In this document: piece by piece, positions 18,710 to 28,179 of the stretch | Layout: every line of letters starts with the position of its first letter | Position numbering within the stretch: the first letter of the stretch is position 1 | Assembly: GCF_030656345.1 (NCBI RefSeq) | Contig: NZ_JAUSNR010000007.1 | Location: forward strand, 1-64,000 | Length of the DNA: 64,000 bases | Direction: 5' to 3' | Origin: Pseudotabrizicola sp. | GTDB lineage: Bacteria > Pseudomonadota > Alphaproteobacteria > Rhodobacterales > Rhodobacteraceae | Position numbers and translations under genes: made by a program | The notes under the pieces: model-generated | Told to the model about the DNA's origin: nothing | The model's input: the letters and a program-made list of their open reading frames with translations, nothing else | Databases searched by the model: none

Positions 18710-19600
18710 ATGACGGGGCACGTGATCGACGGCAAGGCGTTTGCGGCAGATGTGCGCGCCCGCGTGGCCGCCCATGTGGCGCGGCTGCGCGAGGAACACG
18801 GCGTAAAGCCGGGGCTGGCCGTGGTGCTGGTGGGGGCTGATCCCGCGTCTGAAGTCTATGTGCGCAACAAGGGCGTGCAGACGGTGGAGGCCGGGATGGC
18901 CAGCTTTGAGCACAAGCTGGCGGCAGACACGTCCGAGGCCGATCTGCTGGCGCTGGTGCGCGTGCTGAACGCGGACCCGGCGGTGCATGGCATTCTGGTG
19001 CAGCTGCCGCTGCCCGCGCATATGAATGCTGAACTGGTGATCAACACCATTGACCCGGCCAAGGATGTGGACGGATTCCACATCTCGAACGTCGGGCTGC
19101 TGGGCACCGGGCAAAAGGCGATGGTCCCCTGCACCCCGCTGGGCTGTCTGATGATGCTGCGCGCGCATCACGGGACGCTGGCGGGGATGACGGCGGTGGT
19201 GGTGGGCCGGTCCAACATTGTGGGCAAGCCGATGGCGCAGCTCTTGCTGGGCGACAGCTGCACGGTCACGATTGCGCATTCCCGCACCCGCGAACTGGCG
19301 GCGGTGTGCCGGGGGGCGGATATTCTGGTGGCCGCAGTCGGGCGGGCAGAGATGATCACCGGCGATATGATCAAGCCGGGGGCCACGGTGATCGACGTCG
19401 GCATCAACCGGGTGGAGCGGGATGGTAGGTCCCGGCTGGTCGGCGATGTCGATTTCGCGTCAGCCTCGGTGGTGGCAGGTGCAATCACCCCGGTGCCGGG
19501 CGGGGTGGGGCCGATGACCATCGCCTGCCTGCTGGCCAACACCCTGACCGCCTGCTGCCGCGCGCATGGCGTGGCAGAGCCGGAGGGGCTGACCGCCTAG
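18710..19600 (+). CDS. folD: methylenetetrahydrofolate dehydrogenase/cyclohydrolase FolD
   Basis: The bifunctional enzyme interconverts 5,10-methylene-THF, methenyl-THF and 10-formyl-THF. The start is ATG 18710 ([14 protein letters not shown]), one base after the preceding stop, giving 296 residues. It shows [20 protein letters not shown] with the catalytic Tyr-x3-Lys arrangement (Y in VYVRNK), [22 protein letters not shown] and the nucleotide-binding [34 protein letters not shown] closes the protein. The stop codon overlaps the convergent pdeM stop. Confidence 0.96.
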   Translation: MTGHVIDGKAFAADVRARVAAHVARLREEHGVKPGLAVVLVGADPASEVYVRNKGVQTVEAGMASFEHKLAADTSEADLLALVRVLNADPAVHGILVQLPLPAHMNAELVINTIDPAKDVDGFHISNVGLLGTGQKAMVPCTPLGCLMMLRAHHGTLAGMTAVVVGRSNIVGKPMAQLLLGDSCTVTIAHSRTRELAAVCRGADILVAAVGRAEMITGDMIKPGATVIDVGINRVERDGRSRLVGDVDFASASVVAGAITPVPGGVGPMTIACLLANTLTACCRAHGVAEPEGLTA

Positions 19601-20253
19601 GCCCGGCGCGGCATCGGCATGGCGCGGGCCACTGTGCCGCCGCACAGGATGGCCAGCGCCCCCGGCTGCATCAGCCGGGTCAGCGCGACGTCATGGGTCC
19701 ACAGCCCGCCGGTATAGGTGCCAAAGGCGGGCAGGATCAGCCGGGTGCGGTCGGCGAGATAACAGCGCCAGACCTTGCCCGCCAGCCGCGCCTTGGGGTG
19801 GTAGTGGCCAGACACCTCACCCACCGCGCCGGGTTCGGCGATGTGGCGGAATACCAGGCCACCCAGATGCACCTCGGCCCTGTGGCTGCCGGCAATCTCC
19901 AGCGGGCCGGCGTCATGGTTGCCCGCAATCCAGATCCAGTCGCGCCCGGCGATCAGGCGGGTGAGCCACAGCCGGTCGGCCTCATCCAGCCCGTCCAGTG
20001 CGGCACTGTCATCGAAGCTGTCGCCCAGACAGATCACCGTTGACGCCCCCGTCGCCTCGATCTCCGCCTCCAGCCGCAACAGCGTCTCGCGCGTCTCATA
20101 GGGTGGCAACAGCGTGCCCGCCCGCCGCGCCATGCGCCCGGATTTGCCAAGGTGCAGGTCCGACACGCACAGAAGCTGCCGGTCGGGCCAGAACAGCGCG
20201 CCCGAGGGGCGGGCGATCAGGGGTTCACCGGCAAGGGTCAGGGAAAGGCTCAT
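19597..20253 (-). CDS. pdeM: ligase-associated DNA damage response endonuclease PdeM
   Basis: A calcineurin-like metallophosphoesterase, 218 residues, starting at ATG 20251-20253 ([12 protein letters not shown]). Metal-binding motifs are all present: [25 protein letters not shown] and SGHYHPK. In the described gene set it works with a DNA ligase, an MBL-fold exonuclease and a DEXH helicase. Here only the helicase is adjacent (upstream on the same strand), and ligase and exonuclease are absent. Cleavage of DNA ends is a family-based inference. A dispersed inverted repeat sits between the two genes. Confidence 0.9.
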   Translation of the reverse strand: MSLSLTLAGEPLIARPSGALFWPDRQLLCVSDLHLGKSGRMARRAGTLLPPYETRETLLRLEAEIEATGASTVICLGDSFDDSAALDGLDEADRLWLTRLIAGRDWIWIAGNHDAGPLEIAGSHRAEVHLGGLVFRHIAEPGAVGEVSGHYHPKARLAGKVWRCYLADRTRLILPAFGTYTGGLWTHDVALTRLMQPGALAILCGGTVARAMPMPRRA

Positions 20254-20300
20254 GCGCCCCGGCTTGCCCAAAGCGGGCAGGATTGGCAATCCCTCTGTGA

Positions 20301-20376
20301 TTTGCACCTTTCTGAAATACTCCCGCCGGAGGCACCGTCGGACGCCTCCGGCGGGAGTATTTCAGAAAGGTGCAAA
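20301..20376. repeat. dispersed repeat, copy B: perfect inverted pair
   Basis: Two 33-base arms (20301-20333 and 20344-20376) are exact reverse complements, separated by 10 bases (ACCGTCGGAC). The plus-reading arm starts GCCTCCGGCGGGAGTATTT and ends CAGAAAGGTGCAAA. The pair would form a very long RNA hairpin. It lies between the end of the helicase gene (its stop is at 20381) and the pdeM start, so it could terminate helicase transcripts or stabilise their 3' ends. One arm is identical to the arm at 62347. Confidence 0.9.
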
Positions 20377-20380
20377 GCCT

Positions 20381-22774
20381 TTAAGCCAGCCCTGCGGCTT
20401 CCATCAGCCGCCGCGCCGCGTCTTCGGCCAGGCGTTCGCGGCCCGCGCCTTGCACCGGGATGCGGCCGGGTTCGAGGAACAGGGGTGCCGACAGCGGCGA
20501 CAGGCGGGGCAGGCGGCGGGTCTCGATCCGGCCTGCAACGCGGGTCAGCAGGTCTTCGATGCGGGAAAAGTCGATGAGGCCGCGCATCGCCTCTTCGCGG
20601 GTGATCTGCAACAGCAGGTGGTCGGGGTCGTATTTGCGCAAGGTGTCATAGAGGATATCGGACGAAAACGTCGCCTGCCGCCCCGATTTGCGGCGACCCT
20701 GATGGCTGCGCTCGATCAACCCGGCGATGATGGCGCTGGCGCGGAAGGTGCGTTTCATCACGGCATTGCCCGCCAGCCAGGTCTCCAGCCCCTCTTGCAG
20801 GGCGTGCAGGTCGAACAGGGGGGCGGCGTCGGTGACGGCATCGATGCCCCAGATCAGTGTGGCGTAATCGGTGGCGACAAAGCCCAAAGGGGCAAGCCCC
20901 GCCTCTTCCATCGTCTTGGTCAGCAAGAGGCCAAGGGTCTGCTGCGCATTGCGACCGGCAAAGCCGTAGATCACCAGATGCTCGCGCCCGTCATGCGGGA
21001 AGCTTTCACACAGCAGGCTGCCCGCGTCGGGCAGGCGCGAGACCTCGCGTTGGAGGCTGAGCCACTGGGCGGTGTGGGCGGGCAGGTCGGGCCAGCCGGA
21101 TTGGCCGAAGATGTCCAGAATCCGCTGGGTCAGCAGGGTGGAGGTGGCGAATTTTGTGCCGTTGAACACGGCGACCTTGGGGTCGCGGCCGGGTTGGTTC
21201 GTCACCTCGACAGTCATTTCGCGTAAGGTTTCATAGCGTACCACCTGCCCGCCGATGAGGAAGGTGTCGCCGGGGGTGAGGGTGGCGGCGAAGGCCTCTT
21301 CCACCTCGCCCAGCGGCGTGCCGCCGGAGCGGTTTTTCAGGCGGACCTTCAGGGTTTCGGTATCGATGATGGTGCCAAGGTTCTGGCGGATCACCGCTGC
21401 GGCGCGTGGGTCGCGCAGGTGCCATTTCTCGCCGGTCTGTTTCAGCCGCTGCCAGCGGTCATAGGCGCGCAGAGCGTAGCCGCCGGTGGCGACGAAATCG
21501 AGCGTGGCGTCAAAGGCGGGGCGGGTCAGCGCGGCGTAGGGGCCTGCGGTGAGGGTCTCGGCGTAAAGCTGGTCGGCGTCGAAGGCACCGGAACAGGCGG
21601 TGAGCAGGATGTGCTGGCACAGCACATCGCGCGGGCCGGGGCCGCGGGGTTCGCCATCCAGAGTGCCGTCGCGCACGGCATCGAGCGCGGCCTTGCATTC
21701 CACCACCTCAAAGCGGTTGGCGGGCAGCAGCAGCGCCTTTGACGGGGCGTTGTAGCGGTGGTTGGCGCGGCCGATGCGCTGGACAAGGCGCTTGACGTTT
21801 TTCGGCGCGCCGACCTGAATCACCAGATCGACATCCCCCCAGTCGATGCCAAGGTCGAGCGATCCGGTGCAGACGATGGCGCGCAATTGGCCTGCAACCA
21901 TCGCCGCCTCCACCCGCTCGCGCTGTTCGCGCGACAGGCTGCCGTGGTGGATGCCGATGGGCAGGTCTTCGGTATTGGCGAGCCAGAGGTCGCGGAAGAA
22001 CAGTTCGGCCTGCGCGCGGGTGTTGTGGAAGATCAGCGTGGTGCGGTGCTGCGCCACCTGTTCCAGAATGGCGGCCATGGCATAGCGCCCGCCGCCGCCT
22101 GCCCATGGCGGCGGGGTGTCGGTTTCCAGCATCTGAATATCAGGGGCCGGGCCGGGGTCGGCGAGCAGGATGCCGGTATTTGGGGCAAGGAAGCGCGCCA
22201 GTGCGGGCGGGTCTTCCACCGTGGCGGACAGGCCGACGCGACGCAAGGTTGGCGACAGGGTTTGCAGCCGCGCCAGAAGCAGCGTCATCTGGTCGCCGCG
22301 TTTCGATTCGGCGAGCGCGTGCAGTTCATCCAGAATCACCCGTTGCAGACCGGCGAAGATGCGCGGCGCGTCCTCATAAGACAGCAGCAGGGCGAGGGAT
22401 TCCGGCGTGGTCAGCAGGATATGCGGCGGGTCGGCGCGCTGGCGGCGGCGCTGCGTATATGTGGTGTCGCCGGTGCGGTCCTCGACGCGGATCGGCAGGT
22501 TTGCGCCCTCGATCGGGGTACGCAGGTTGCGGCGGATGTCGGCGGCGAGGGCTTTGAGAGGGGAGATATAGAGGGTGTGCAGGCCCTTTGATGGTGCCTC
22601 GGTCAGCTCGGCAAGGGTGGGCAGGAAGCCTGCGAGTGTTTTGCCGCCCCCCGTGGGGGCGATCAGCAGGGTGGCGGGATCGGGCGCTCGCGCCAACATG
22701 TCCCACTGATGCGGGTGCAGGGTCCAGCCCTTTGCGGTGAACCAGTCTGACAGCGCGGGGGGGAGGGTGTTCAT
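20381..22774 (-). CDS. ligase-associated DNA damage response DEXH-box helicase
   Basis: A 797-residue Lhr-type superfamily 2 helicase. Walker A APTGGGKT is at residues 39-46, motif II is DELH (in VILDELHALAESKRGDQM), and motif III is in VGLSATVEDP. Domain 2 holds VCTGSLDLGIDWGDVDLVIQVGAPKNVKRLVQRIGRANHR. A winged-helix and C-terminal accessory region follow. The length and motifs match the helicase of the ligase-associated DNA repair cluster, not full-length Lhr (about 1500 residues). It probably unwinds damaged DNA with 3'-5' polarity. The gene is divergent from the YmdB-like gene across a 98-base gap. Confidence 0.92.
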   Translation of the reverse strand: MNTLPPALSDWFTAKGWTLHPHQWDMLARAPDPATLLIAPTGGGKTLAGFLPTLAELTEAPSKGLHTLYISPLKALAADIRRNLRTPIEGANLPIRVEDRTGDTTYTQRRRQRADPPHILLTTPESLALLLSYEDAPRIFAGLQRVILDELHALAESKRGDQMTLLLARLQTLSPTLRRVGLSATVEDPPALARFLAPNTGILLADPGPAPDIQMLETDTPPPWAGGGGRYAMAAILEQVAQHRTTLIFHNTRAQAELFFRDLWLANTEDLPIGIHHGSLSREQRERVEAAMVAGQLRAIVCTGSLDLGIDWGDVDLVIQVGAPKNVKRLVQRIGRANHRYNAPSKALLLPANRFEVVECKAALDAVRDGTLDGEPRGPGPRDVLCQHILLTACSGAFDADQLYAETLTAGPYAALTRPAFDATLDFVATGGYALRAYDRWQRLKQTGEKWHLRDPRAAAVIRQNLGTIIDTETLKVRLKNRSGGTPLGEVEEAFAATLTPGDTFLIGGQVVRYETLREMTVEVTNQPGRDPKVAVFNGTKFATSTLLTQRILDIFGQSGWPDLPAHTAQWLSLQREVSRLPDAGSLLCESFPHDGREHLVIYGFAGRNAQQTLGLLLTKTMEEAGLAPLGFVATDYATLIWGIDAVTDAAPLFDLHALQEGLETWLAGNAVMKRTFRASAIIAGLIERSHQGRRKSGRQATFSSDILYDTLRKYDPDHLLLQITREEAMRGLIDFSRIEDLLTRVAGRIETRRLPRLSPLSAPLFLEPGRIPVQGAGRERLAEDAARRLMEAAGLA

Positions 22775-22872
22775 GCCCGCAAGGTAGCCGGGTGGCGCCC
22801 CGCGTCAACCGGGCGCGGGGGACGCTGCGATTTTGCTTGAAGGGCCGTGCTGCGGGGCTTAACCCGTGAGGC

Positions 22873-23685
22873 ATGCGAATGCTTTTCCTGGGCGATGTGA
22901 TGGGCCGGACCGGGCGCGCGGCGATTGCCGAGCGGTTGCCGGGGCTGCGGCTGGAATGGAACCTCGATTTCGTCGTGGTGAACGGCGAAAACGCGTCTTC
23001 GGGCGCGGGGCTGACGCCGGAGCATGCGAAGATCTTGCTTGGCGCCGGGGCAGATTGCCTGACGCTGGGCGACCACTCCTTCGACCAGAAGGACATGCTG
23101 TCGTTTATCGAGCAGGAGCCGCGGATCATCCGCCCGATCAATTTCAGCAAGGTGGCACCGGGCAAGGGCTGGCGCGTGTTCACCGCGACCCAAGGCCGCA
23201 AGGTTCTGGTGGCGCAGGTGCTGGGGCAGGTGTTCATGAAGCGCCCGTTTGACGACCCGTTTTCGGCGATTGAGCAGGTGCTGAAATCGCATCCGATGGG
23301 CGGCTTGGTGCAGGCGGCGATTGTGGATGTGCATGCCGAAGCCACATCCGAGAAGATGGCGATGGGGCATTGGTGCGACGGACAGGCAAGCCTTGTGGTC
23401 GGCACGCATACGCATGTGCCGACCGGGGACGCGCAGATCTTGGCCGGGGGCACCGGCTACCAAACCGATGCCGGGATGTGCGGTGACTATAATTCCGTCA
23501 TCGGGATGGAGAAGCTGGAGCCGTTGCGCCGGTTCATCACCGGCATGCCGAAGGCACGGTTTGAACCTGCGGGCGGGCCGGCCACGCTGTCGGGCGTGTT
23601 CGTGGAAACTGATGACCGCACCGGCATGGCTTTGCGCGTGCGGATGATCCGGGTTGGCGGGCGGCTGGAAGAGGCGCGTCCTTGA
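22873..23685 (+). CDS. YmdB family metallophosphoesterase (TIGR00282 type)
   Basis: A 270-residue binuclear metallophosphoesterase. Metal ligands are visible in MLFLGDVMGRTGRAAI, VVNGENASSGAGL, LTLGDHSFDQK, DVHAEATSEKMAMG and GTHTHVPTGDA. Members studied elsewhere hydrolyse 2',3'-cyclic AMP and affect biofilm formation and RNA processing. The substrate here is inferred from the family. The stop overlaps the TTG start of the transporter that follows, so the two are translationally coupled. Confidence 0.92.
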   Translation: MRMLFLGDVMGRTGRAAIAERLPGLRLEWNLDFVVVNGENASSGAGLTPEHAKILLGAGADCLTLGDHSFDQKDMLSFIEQEPRIIRPINFSKVAPGKGWRVFTATQGRKVLVAQVLGQVFMKRPFDDPFSAIEQVLKSHPMGGLVQAAIVDVHAEATSEKMAMGHWCDGQASLVVGTHTHVPTGDAQILAGGTGYQTDAGMCGDYNSVIGMEKLEPLRRFITGMPKARFEPAGGPATLSGVFVETDDRTGMALRVRMIRVGGRLEEARP

Positions 23686-24581
23686 GCGACCACCGGCTGT
23701 TTGCCCTTGTGCTGATGGCGTTGGGCCTTGGCTGGGGGCTGACGCAGCCGTTGGGGAAATTGGCGACCAGCACCGGCCATCAGCCGTTTGGCCTGATCTT
23801 CTGGCAGTTGGTGATCTGTACGCTTGTGCTGGGGGCGCTGTCGCTGGCGCGTGGTAAGGGCGTGGTGTTCAGCCGGCAGGCGCTGATCTTTGCGCTGGTG
23901 GTGGCGGTGCTGGGCACGCTGGTGCCCAATGCGACATTTTACACCAGCGTTCAGCATCTGCCGTCCGGCATCATGTCGATATTGATCTCGGCGGTGCCGA
24001 TGATCTCGTTTCCCATCGCGCTGGCGCTGGGGATGGACCGGTTTTCGCTGCGGCGGATTGCCGGGCTGGGGCTGGGGCTGATCGGGGTGGCGATGATTGC
24101 GGCCCCGGGGGCGGGGCTGCCGGGGCATCTGCTGGTGTTCCTGCCGCTGGCGCTGGTCGGCCCGCTGTTCTACGCGATGGAGGCGAATTACGTCGCCCGC
24201 ACCGGCACCGGCGGTATGGATGCGGTGCAGGCGATGTTCATGGCGTCTCTGGTCGGGATGATCCTGTGCCTGCCGGTCACCCTGGCGACCGGGCAATGGA
24301 TTGACCCGCGCGGGGCGTGGGGCGTGGCGGAGTGGGGGCTGATCGGGTCCAGCGTCGTTCATGCGCTGTGCTATGCGGGCTATGTCTGGCTGGCCGCGCG
24401 TGCGGGGGCGGTTTTTACGGCACAATGCTCGTATCTGGTCACCGGGGCGGGGGTTGTCTGGGCGATGCTGCTGCTGGGGGAACGGTTGCCGCCTTTGGCA
24501 TGGGTGGCGCTTGTGGTGATGCTGTCGGGCGTGGCATTGGTACGGCCAAGGGCTGCGGCACATGCCGCACAGGGGGATTGA
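23682..24581 (+). CDS. EamA/DMT-family transporter
   Basis: A 299-residue integral membrane protein with about ten hydrophobic helices arranged as two EamA repeats (LFALVLMALGLGWGLTQPLGK..., and the second beginning LPLALVGPLFYAMEANYVAR). It starts at TTG 23682, overlapping the preceding stop by four bases. Such permeases export amino acids or small metabolites. The substrate is unknown. It is probably co-transcribed with the YmdB-like gene and the SLC13 permease. Confidence 0.88.
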   Translation: MSDHRLFALVLMALGLGWGLTQPLGKLATSTGHQPFGLIFWQLVICTLVLGALSLARGKGVVFSRQALIFALVVAVLGTLVPNATFYTSVQHLPSGIMSILISAVPMISFPIALALGMDRFSLRRIAGLGLGLIGVAMIAAPGAGLPGHLLVFLPLALVGPLFYAMEANYVARTGTGGMDAVQAMFMASLVGMILCLPVTLATGQWIDPRGAWGVAEWGLIGSSVVHALCYAGYVWLAARAGAVFTAQCSYLVTGAGVVWAMLLLGERLPPLAWVALVVMLSGVALVRPRAAAHAAQGD

Positions 24582-24594
24582 TGCCGGAGCCATC

Positions 24595-26373
24595 ATGTTA
24601 GGGATCGAGCTGGATCAGGCGGTACAGGCCGCTGTTGCACTGGCAATACTGGTGGGCATGTTCGCGCTGTTCATGCGCGAAACCTATCCGGTAGAGGTCA
24701 CCGCCATCGGCGCGGCCTGTCTGATGCTGGTGCTGGGCATTCTGCCGCAGGCGGCTGCGGTGAATGCACTTTCAAATGCGGCACCCTGGACGATTGCGGC
24801 GATGTTCATCATTGCGGGCGGGCTGGTGCGGACCGGGGCGCTGGACACGGCCACCCAATATGCGCTGCGCTATGTGAAGACGCATCCGAAGTCGTCGCTG
24901 GTGGTGATTGCGCTGGGCGTGATTGCGATGTCGGCGTTCATGAACAACACGCCGATTGTGGTGGTGATGATCCCGGTGTTCATGCAGATCGCGCGGCAGC
25001 TGTCGCTGTCGCCGTCCAAGCTGATGATTCCGCTGTCGTATCTGGCGATCATGGGTGGGACGATCACGCTGATCGGCACCTCGACCAACATCGTGGTCGA
25101 TGGTGTCGCGCGCGAGCGGGGGCTGGAGCCGTTCGGGATTTTCGAGATCACACCCTTGGGCATTGCGGCATCATTGGTAGGGCTGACTTACCTCGCGCTG
25201 TTCACCAAGCGGTTGCTGCCGGACCGCGACAGCATGGCGATGATGCTGACCGACCGCAGCCGGATGAAGTTCTTCACCGAAGTGGCGGTGCCCGAAGACA
25301 GCCCGATCATCGGCCAAAAGGTGGATGAGGTCGGCCTGTTCAAGCGCGACAACATGCGGGTGGTCGATGTGCTGCGCGGCGATGCATCCTTGCGCCGCCA
25401 GCTGGCCGAGGTGGAGCTGGCGGGCGGCGACCGCGTGGTGCTGCGTACCCCGATGTCAGAGGTGCTGGCGCTGCAGGAAAGCAAAGAGCTGCGGATGGTG
25501 GACAAGCTGTCCTCGGTCCAGACCTCGACGGTCGAAGTGCTGATCACGCCGGGTTGTGCGATGGTGGGGCGGTCCTTGGGCAGCCTGCGGTTGCGGCGGC
25601 GCTACGGGGTCTACCCCTTGGCGGTGCACCGCAAGAACCAGAACATCGGGCGGCAGCTGGATGATCTGGTGGTGCAGGTCGGCGATACCCTGCTGCTGGA
25701 AGGCGCGCCCGCCGATATTCAGCGGCTGGCGGTGGATATGGATGTGGTCAACATCTCGGAACCGTCGGACCGGGCCTACCGGCGCACCAAGGCCCCGATT
25801 GTGGTGCTGGTGCTGGCGGCGGTGGTTGGCTTGTCGGCGCTGAACGTGGCCCCGATTCTGATGCTGGCGATGATCGGGGTGGGCGTGGTGCTGGTGACCC
25901 GCTGCATTGATGCCGATGAGGCGTTCGGCTTTGTCGATGGCCGGTTGATGGCCTTGATCTTTGCCATGCTGGCGGTGGGGGCCGGGCTGGAACATTCGGG
26001 CGCAGTGCAGCTGATTGTCGATCTGGTGGCCCCGTTCATGCAGGGGTTGCCGCCGTTTGTGCTGATCTTTGTGGTCTATGCGCTGACCTCTGTCCTGACC
26101 GAAATTGTGTCGAACAATGCGGTGGCGGTGATCCTGACGCCGATTGTGATTGGCCTTGCGGCGCAGATCGGGGTTGATCCGCGGCCCTTTGTGGTGGCAG
26201 TGATGTTCGGGGCCTCGGCCTCATTCGCGACGCCGATCGGGTATCAGACCAACACGCTGGTTTACGGTCCTGGCGGCTATCGGTTCAGTGATTTTCTGCG
26301 GATCGGTGTGCCGCTTAATCTGGTGATGATGGTCGCAATCTCTGCCCTGATTCCGTTGTTCTTTCCGTTCTGA
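24595..26373 (+). CDS. SLC13-family permease with two TrkA_C domains
   Basis: A 592-residue anion/sodium symporter-type permease. I start it at ATG 24595 (MLGIELDQAVQ) with GGAG six bases upstream; an in-frame ATG at 24562 is also possible. The N-terminal membrane half contains MNNTPIVVVMIPVF and MGGTITLIGTSTNIVVDG, which hold the S-N-T motif. Two RCK_C/TrkA_C regulatory domains occupy about residues 200-390 (EDSPIIGQKVDEVGLF; GCAMVGRSLGSLRLRRRYGVYPLAVHRK). The C-terminal membrane half ends with VSNNAVAVILTPI and ASFATPIGYQTNTLVYGPGGY. Substrate could be sulfate, a dicarboxylate or another anion; the sequence alone does not decide. Confidence 0.9.
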   Translation: MLGIELDQAVQAAVALAILVGMFALFMRETYPVEVTAIGAACLMLVLGILPQAAAVNALSNAAPWTIAAMFIIAGGLVRTGALDTATQYALRYVKTHPKSSLVVIALGVIAMSAFMNNTPIVVVMIPVFMQIARQLSLSPSKLMIPLSYLAIMGGTITLIGTSTNIVVDGVARERGLEPFGIFEITPLGIAASLVGLTYLALFTKRLLPDRDSMAMMLTDRSRMKFFTEVAVPEDSPIIGQKVDEVGLFKRDNMRVVDVLRGDASLRRQLAEVELAGGDRVVLRTPMSEVLALQESKELRMVDKLSSVQTSTVEVLITPGCAMVGRSLGSLRLRRRYGVYPLAVHRKNQNIGRQLDDLVVQVGDTLLLEGAPADIQRLAVDMDVVNISEPSDRAYRRTKAPIVVLVLAAVVGLSALNVAPILMLAMIGVGVVLVTRCIDADEAFGFVDGRLMALIFAMLAVGAGLEHSGAVQLIVDLVAPFMQGLPPFVLIFVVYALTSVLTEIVSNNAVAVILTPIVIGLAAQIGVDPRPFVVAVMFGASASFATPIGYQTNTLVYGPGGYRFSDFLRIGVPLNLVMMVAISALIPLFFPF

Positions 26374-26384
26374 AGGGAAACCCT

Positions 26385-26747
26385 ATGCGTAAGTTTCTGC
26401 TGTGTCTGGCCCTTGCAGGCTGTGTGTCCGGGGTGCCGGGCACGCCGGTGCCGCAAGCGGCGCGGCTGTCGGCGCAGGTGCTGACGCTGACCCTGTCGGA
26501 TGGCACGATATGCCGTGCCAACTGGGTGCAGGCCCCGGTGGGCCGGATGGATACCTGCGGGCCGGGCTATGGCTATGCGGTGCGGGTGATCGACAACCCC
26601 AACATCCTGCGCCAGATCTGGACCGAGCTGACCACGGCGCTGGGCGCCGATGGGGCTGTGGCCCCTCTGGCCGAGGTGGTCATCGAGGGTCCCGCCGGGA
26701 CACGCCGGGTGTTTTCATCCCCCCCGCCGGTGGAGATGGGGGACTGA
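26385..26747 (+). CDS. small lipoprotein, unknown function
   Basis: A 120-residue protein with a short lipoprotein signal, MRKFLLCLALAGC, where Cys13 is the probable lipidation site. The mature part has a conserved-looking LTLTLSDGTICRANW and a second Cys pair (ICRANW, DTCGPGYGYAV). I do not recognise a named family. It sits 11 bases after the SLC13 permease and four bases before the phosphomutase, so it is likely part of that operon. Confidence 0.8.
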   Translation: MRKFLLCLALAGCVSGVPGTPVPQAARLSAQVLTLTLSDGTICRANWVQAPVGRMDTCGPGYGYAVRVIDNPNILRQIWTELTTALGADGAVAPLAEVVIEGPAGTRRVFSSPPPVEMGD

Positions 26748-26751
26748 CGCC

Positions 26752-28110
26752 ATGGCCCCGAAGTTTGGCACAAGCGGGTTGCGCGGGCTGGTGACAGAGC
26801 TGACAGATGATCTGGTGGCCGGTTACACCCGCAGCTTTCTGGCGATGTGCCCGGTGGGCAGCGGCTTGTGGGTGGGGCGCGACCTGCGCGACAGTTCCCC
26901 CCGGCTGGCCGAAGTGGTGATTGCGGCGGCGCGCGGCGAAGGCGTGGCGGTGACAGATTGCGGGGCGGTGCCCACACCCGCGCTGGCGATGGCGTCGATG
27001 GCGGCAAGGGCGGCGGCGGTGATGGTGACGGGCAGCCACATTCCGGCAGATCGCAACGGGCTGAAATTCTATGTGCCGGGCGGCGAGATCACCAAGGCGG
27101 ATGAGGCGGCGATTCTGGCTGGTCTGGGCCGAAAGGCGGCGGATCTGACGGCGGTGCGGCGCAGCACGTTTGACCTTAGCGGCGAATGGGCGGCGCGCTA
27201 TCGCGGCGCGTTTGGCCGCTGTCTGGATGGCATGAAGGTCGGGGTCTGGGCGCATTCGGCGGTCAGCCGTGAGGGGCTGGTCGCCTGTCTGGAGGCTTTG
27301 GGCGCAAGGGTGGCGGTGCTGGGGCAGTCAGACGTGTTCGTGCCGGTGGATACCGAAGCGGTGCCGGCAGAGGTGCGGGCGCGGTTTGTAGATTGGGCCG
27401 CGGGGCTGGACGCGATTGTCTCGACCGATGGCGATGGCGACCGGCCTTTGGTGGCCGATGCCACCGGGCGGATTGTGCCGGGCGATGTGCTGGGCCAGAT
27501 CACCGCGGCGCTGGTGGGGGCGGACACGGTGGTGACGACGGTGTCGGCCAACACCGGCGTCGATCTGTCGGGGCGGATTGCGCGGGTGCTGCGCACGCGC
27601 ATCGGGTCGCCCTTTGTGATCGCCGCGATGGAAAGCGCCGGGGGCCGTGTGGTGGGCTATGAGCCGAATGGCGGGTTTTTGCTGGGGTTTGAAGCGCAGG
27701 GCCCTGAGGGGCCGTTGCCGCGCCTGATGACGCGCGACAGTTTGCTGCCGATTGTGGCCGCGTTGATTGAGGCCAAGCGCGCCGGGTCGCTCGCCGCGCG
27801 GGTGGCGATGGAACCGGGCCGCTTTACCGTGACCGACCGGCTGGAAGGGATTGCGGCGGATGCGTCGGCTGCCTTGCTGGCGAGGCTGGGGGCGGGCGGG
27901 CTGGCGGCGTTTCTGGCACCCTTGGGCGCGGTTGCGTCGGTTGACCGCACCGATGGGCTGCGCGCCACGCTGCAGGGCGGGGCCATCGTGCATCTGCGCC
28001 CGTCCGGCAATGCGCCGGAGTTCCGGGTCTATGCCGAGGCCGAGACCTTCGCAGCGGCAGAGGCGTTGATGGCGCTTGCCTTTGCACAGGTGCGGGACGC
28101 GCTGGCCTGA
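26752..28110 (+). CDS. phosphohexomutase (phosphomannomutase type)
   Basis: A 452-residue alpha-D-phosphohexomutase starting at ATG 26752 (MAPKFGTSGLRG). Landmarks: FGTSGLRG, the phosphoserine loop VTGSHIPADRNGLKF, the magnesium loop STDGDGDRP, the sugar loop GYEPNGGFLLGFEA and the phosphate-binding RPSGNAPEFRVYAEA. Mannose-6-P/mannose-1-P interconversion is the likeliest reaction; phosphoglucomutase or phosphoglucosamine activity cannot be excluded. The product would feed GDP-mannose and surface polysaccharide synthesis, which fits the polysaccharide region further along. yebC follows after 69 bases. Confidence 0.88.
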   Translation: MAPKFGTSGLRGLVTELTDDLVAGYTRSFLAMCPVGSGLWVGRDLRDSSPRLAEVVIAAARGEGVAVTDCGAVPTPALAMASMAARAAAVMVTGSHIPADRNGLKFYVPGGEITKADEAAILAGLGRKAADLTAVRRSTFDLSGEWAARYRGAFGRCLDGMKVGVWAHSAVSREGLVACLEALGARVAVLGQSDVFVPVDTEAVPAEVRARFVDWAAGLDAIVSTDGDGDRPLVADATGRIVPGDVLGQITAALVGADTVVTTVSANTGVDLSGRIARVLRTRIGSPFVIAAMESAGGRVVGYEPNGGFLLGFEAQGPEGPLPRLMTRDSLLPIVAALIEAKRAGSLAARVAMEPGRFTVTDRLEGIAADASAALLARLGAGGLAAFLAPLGAVASVDRTDGLRATLQGGAIVHLRPSGNAPEFRVYAEAETFAAAEALMALAFAQVRDALA

Positions 28111-28179
28111 GCCTTGCAGCGGGCAGGCGGGCTGGTGTAAGGGAACCCAACACGCAAAAGACGGGTAGGAGTACGGGTC

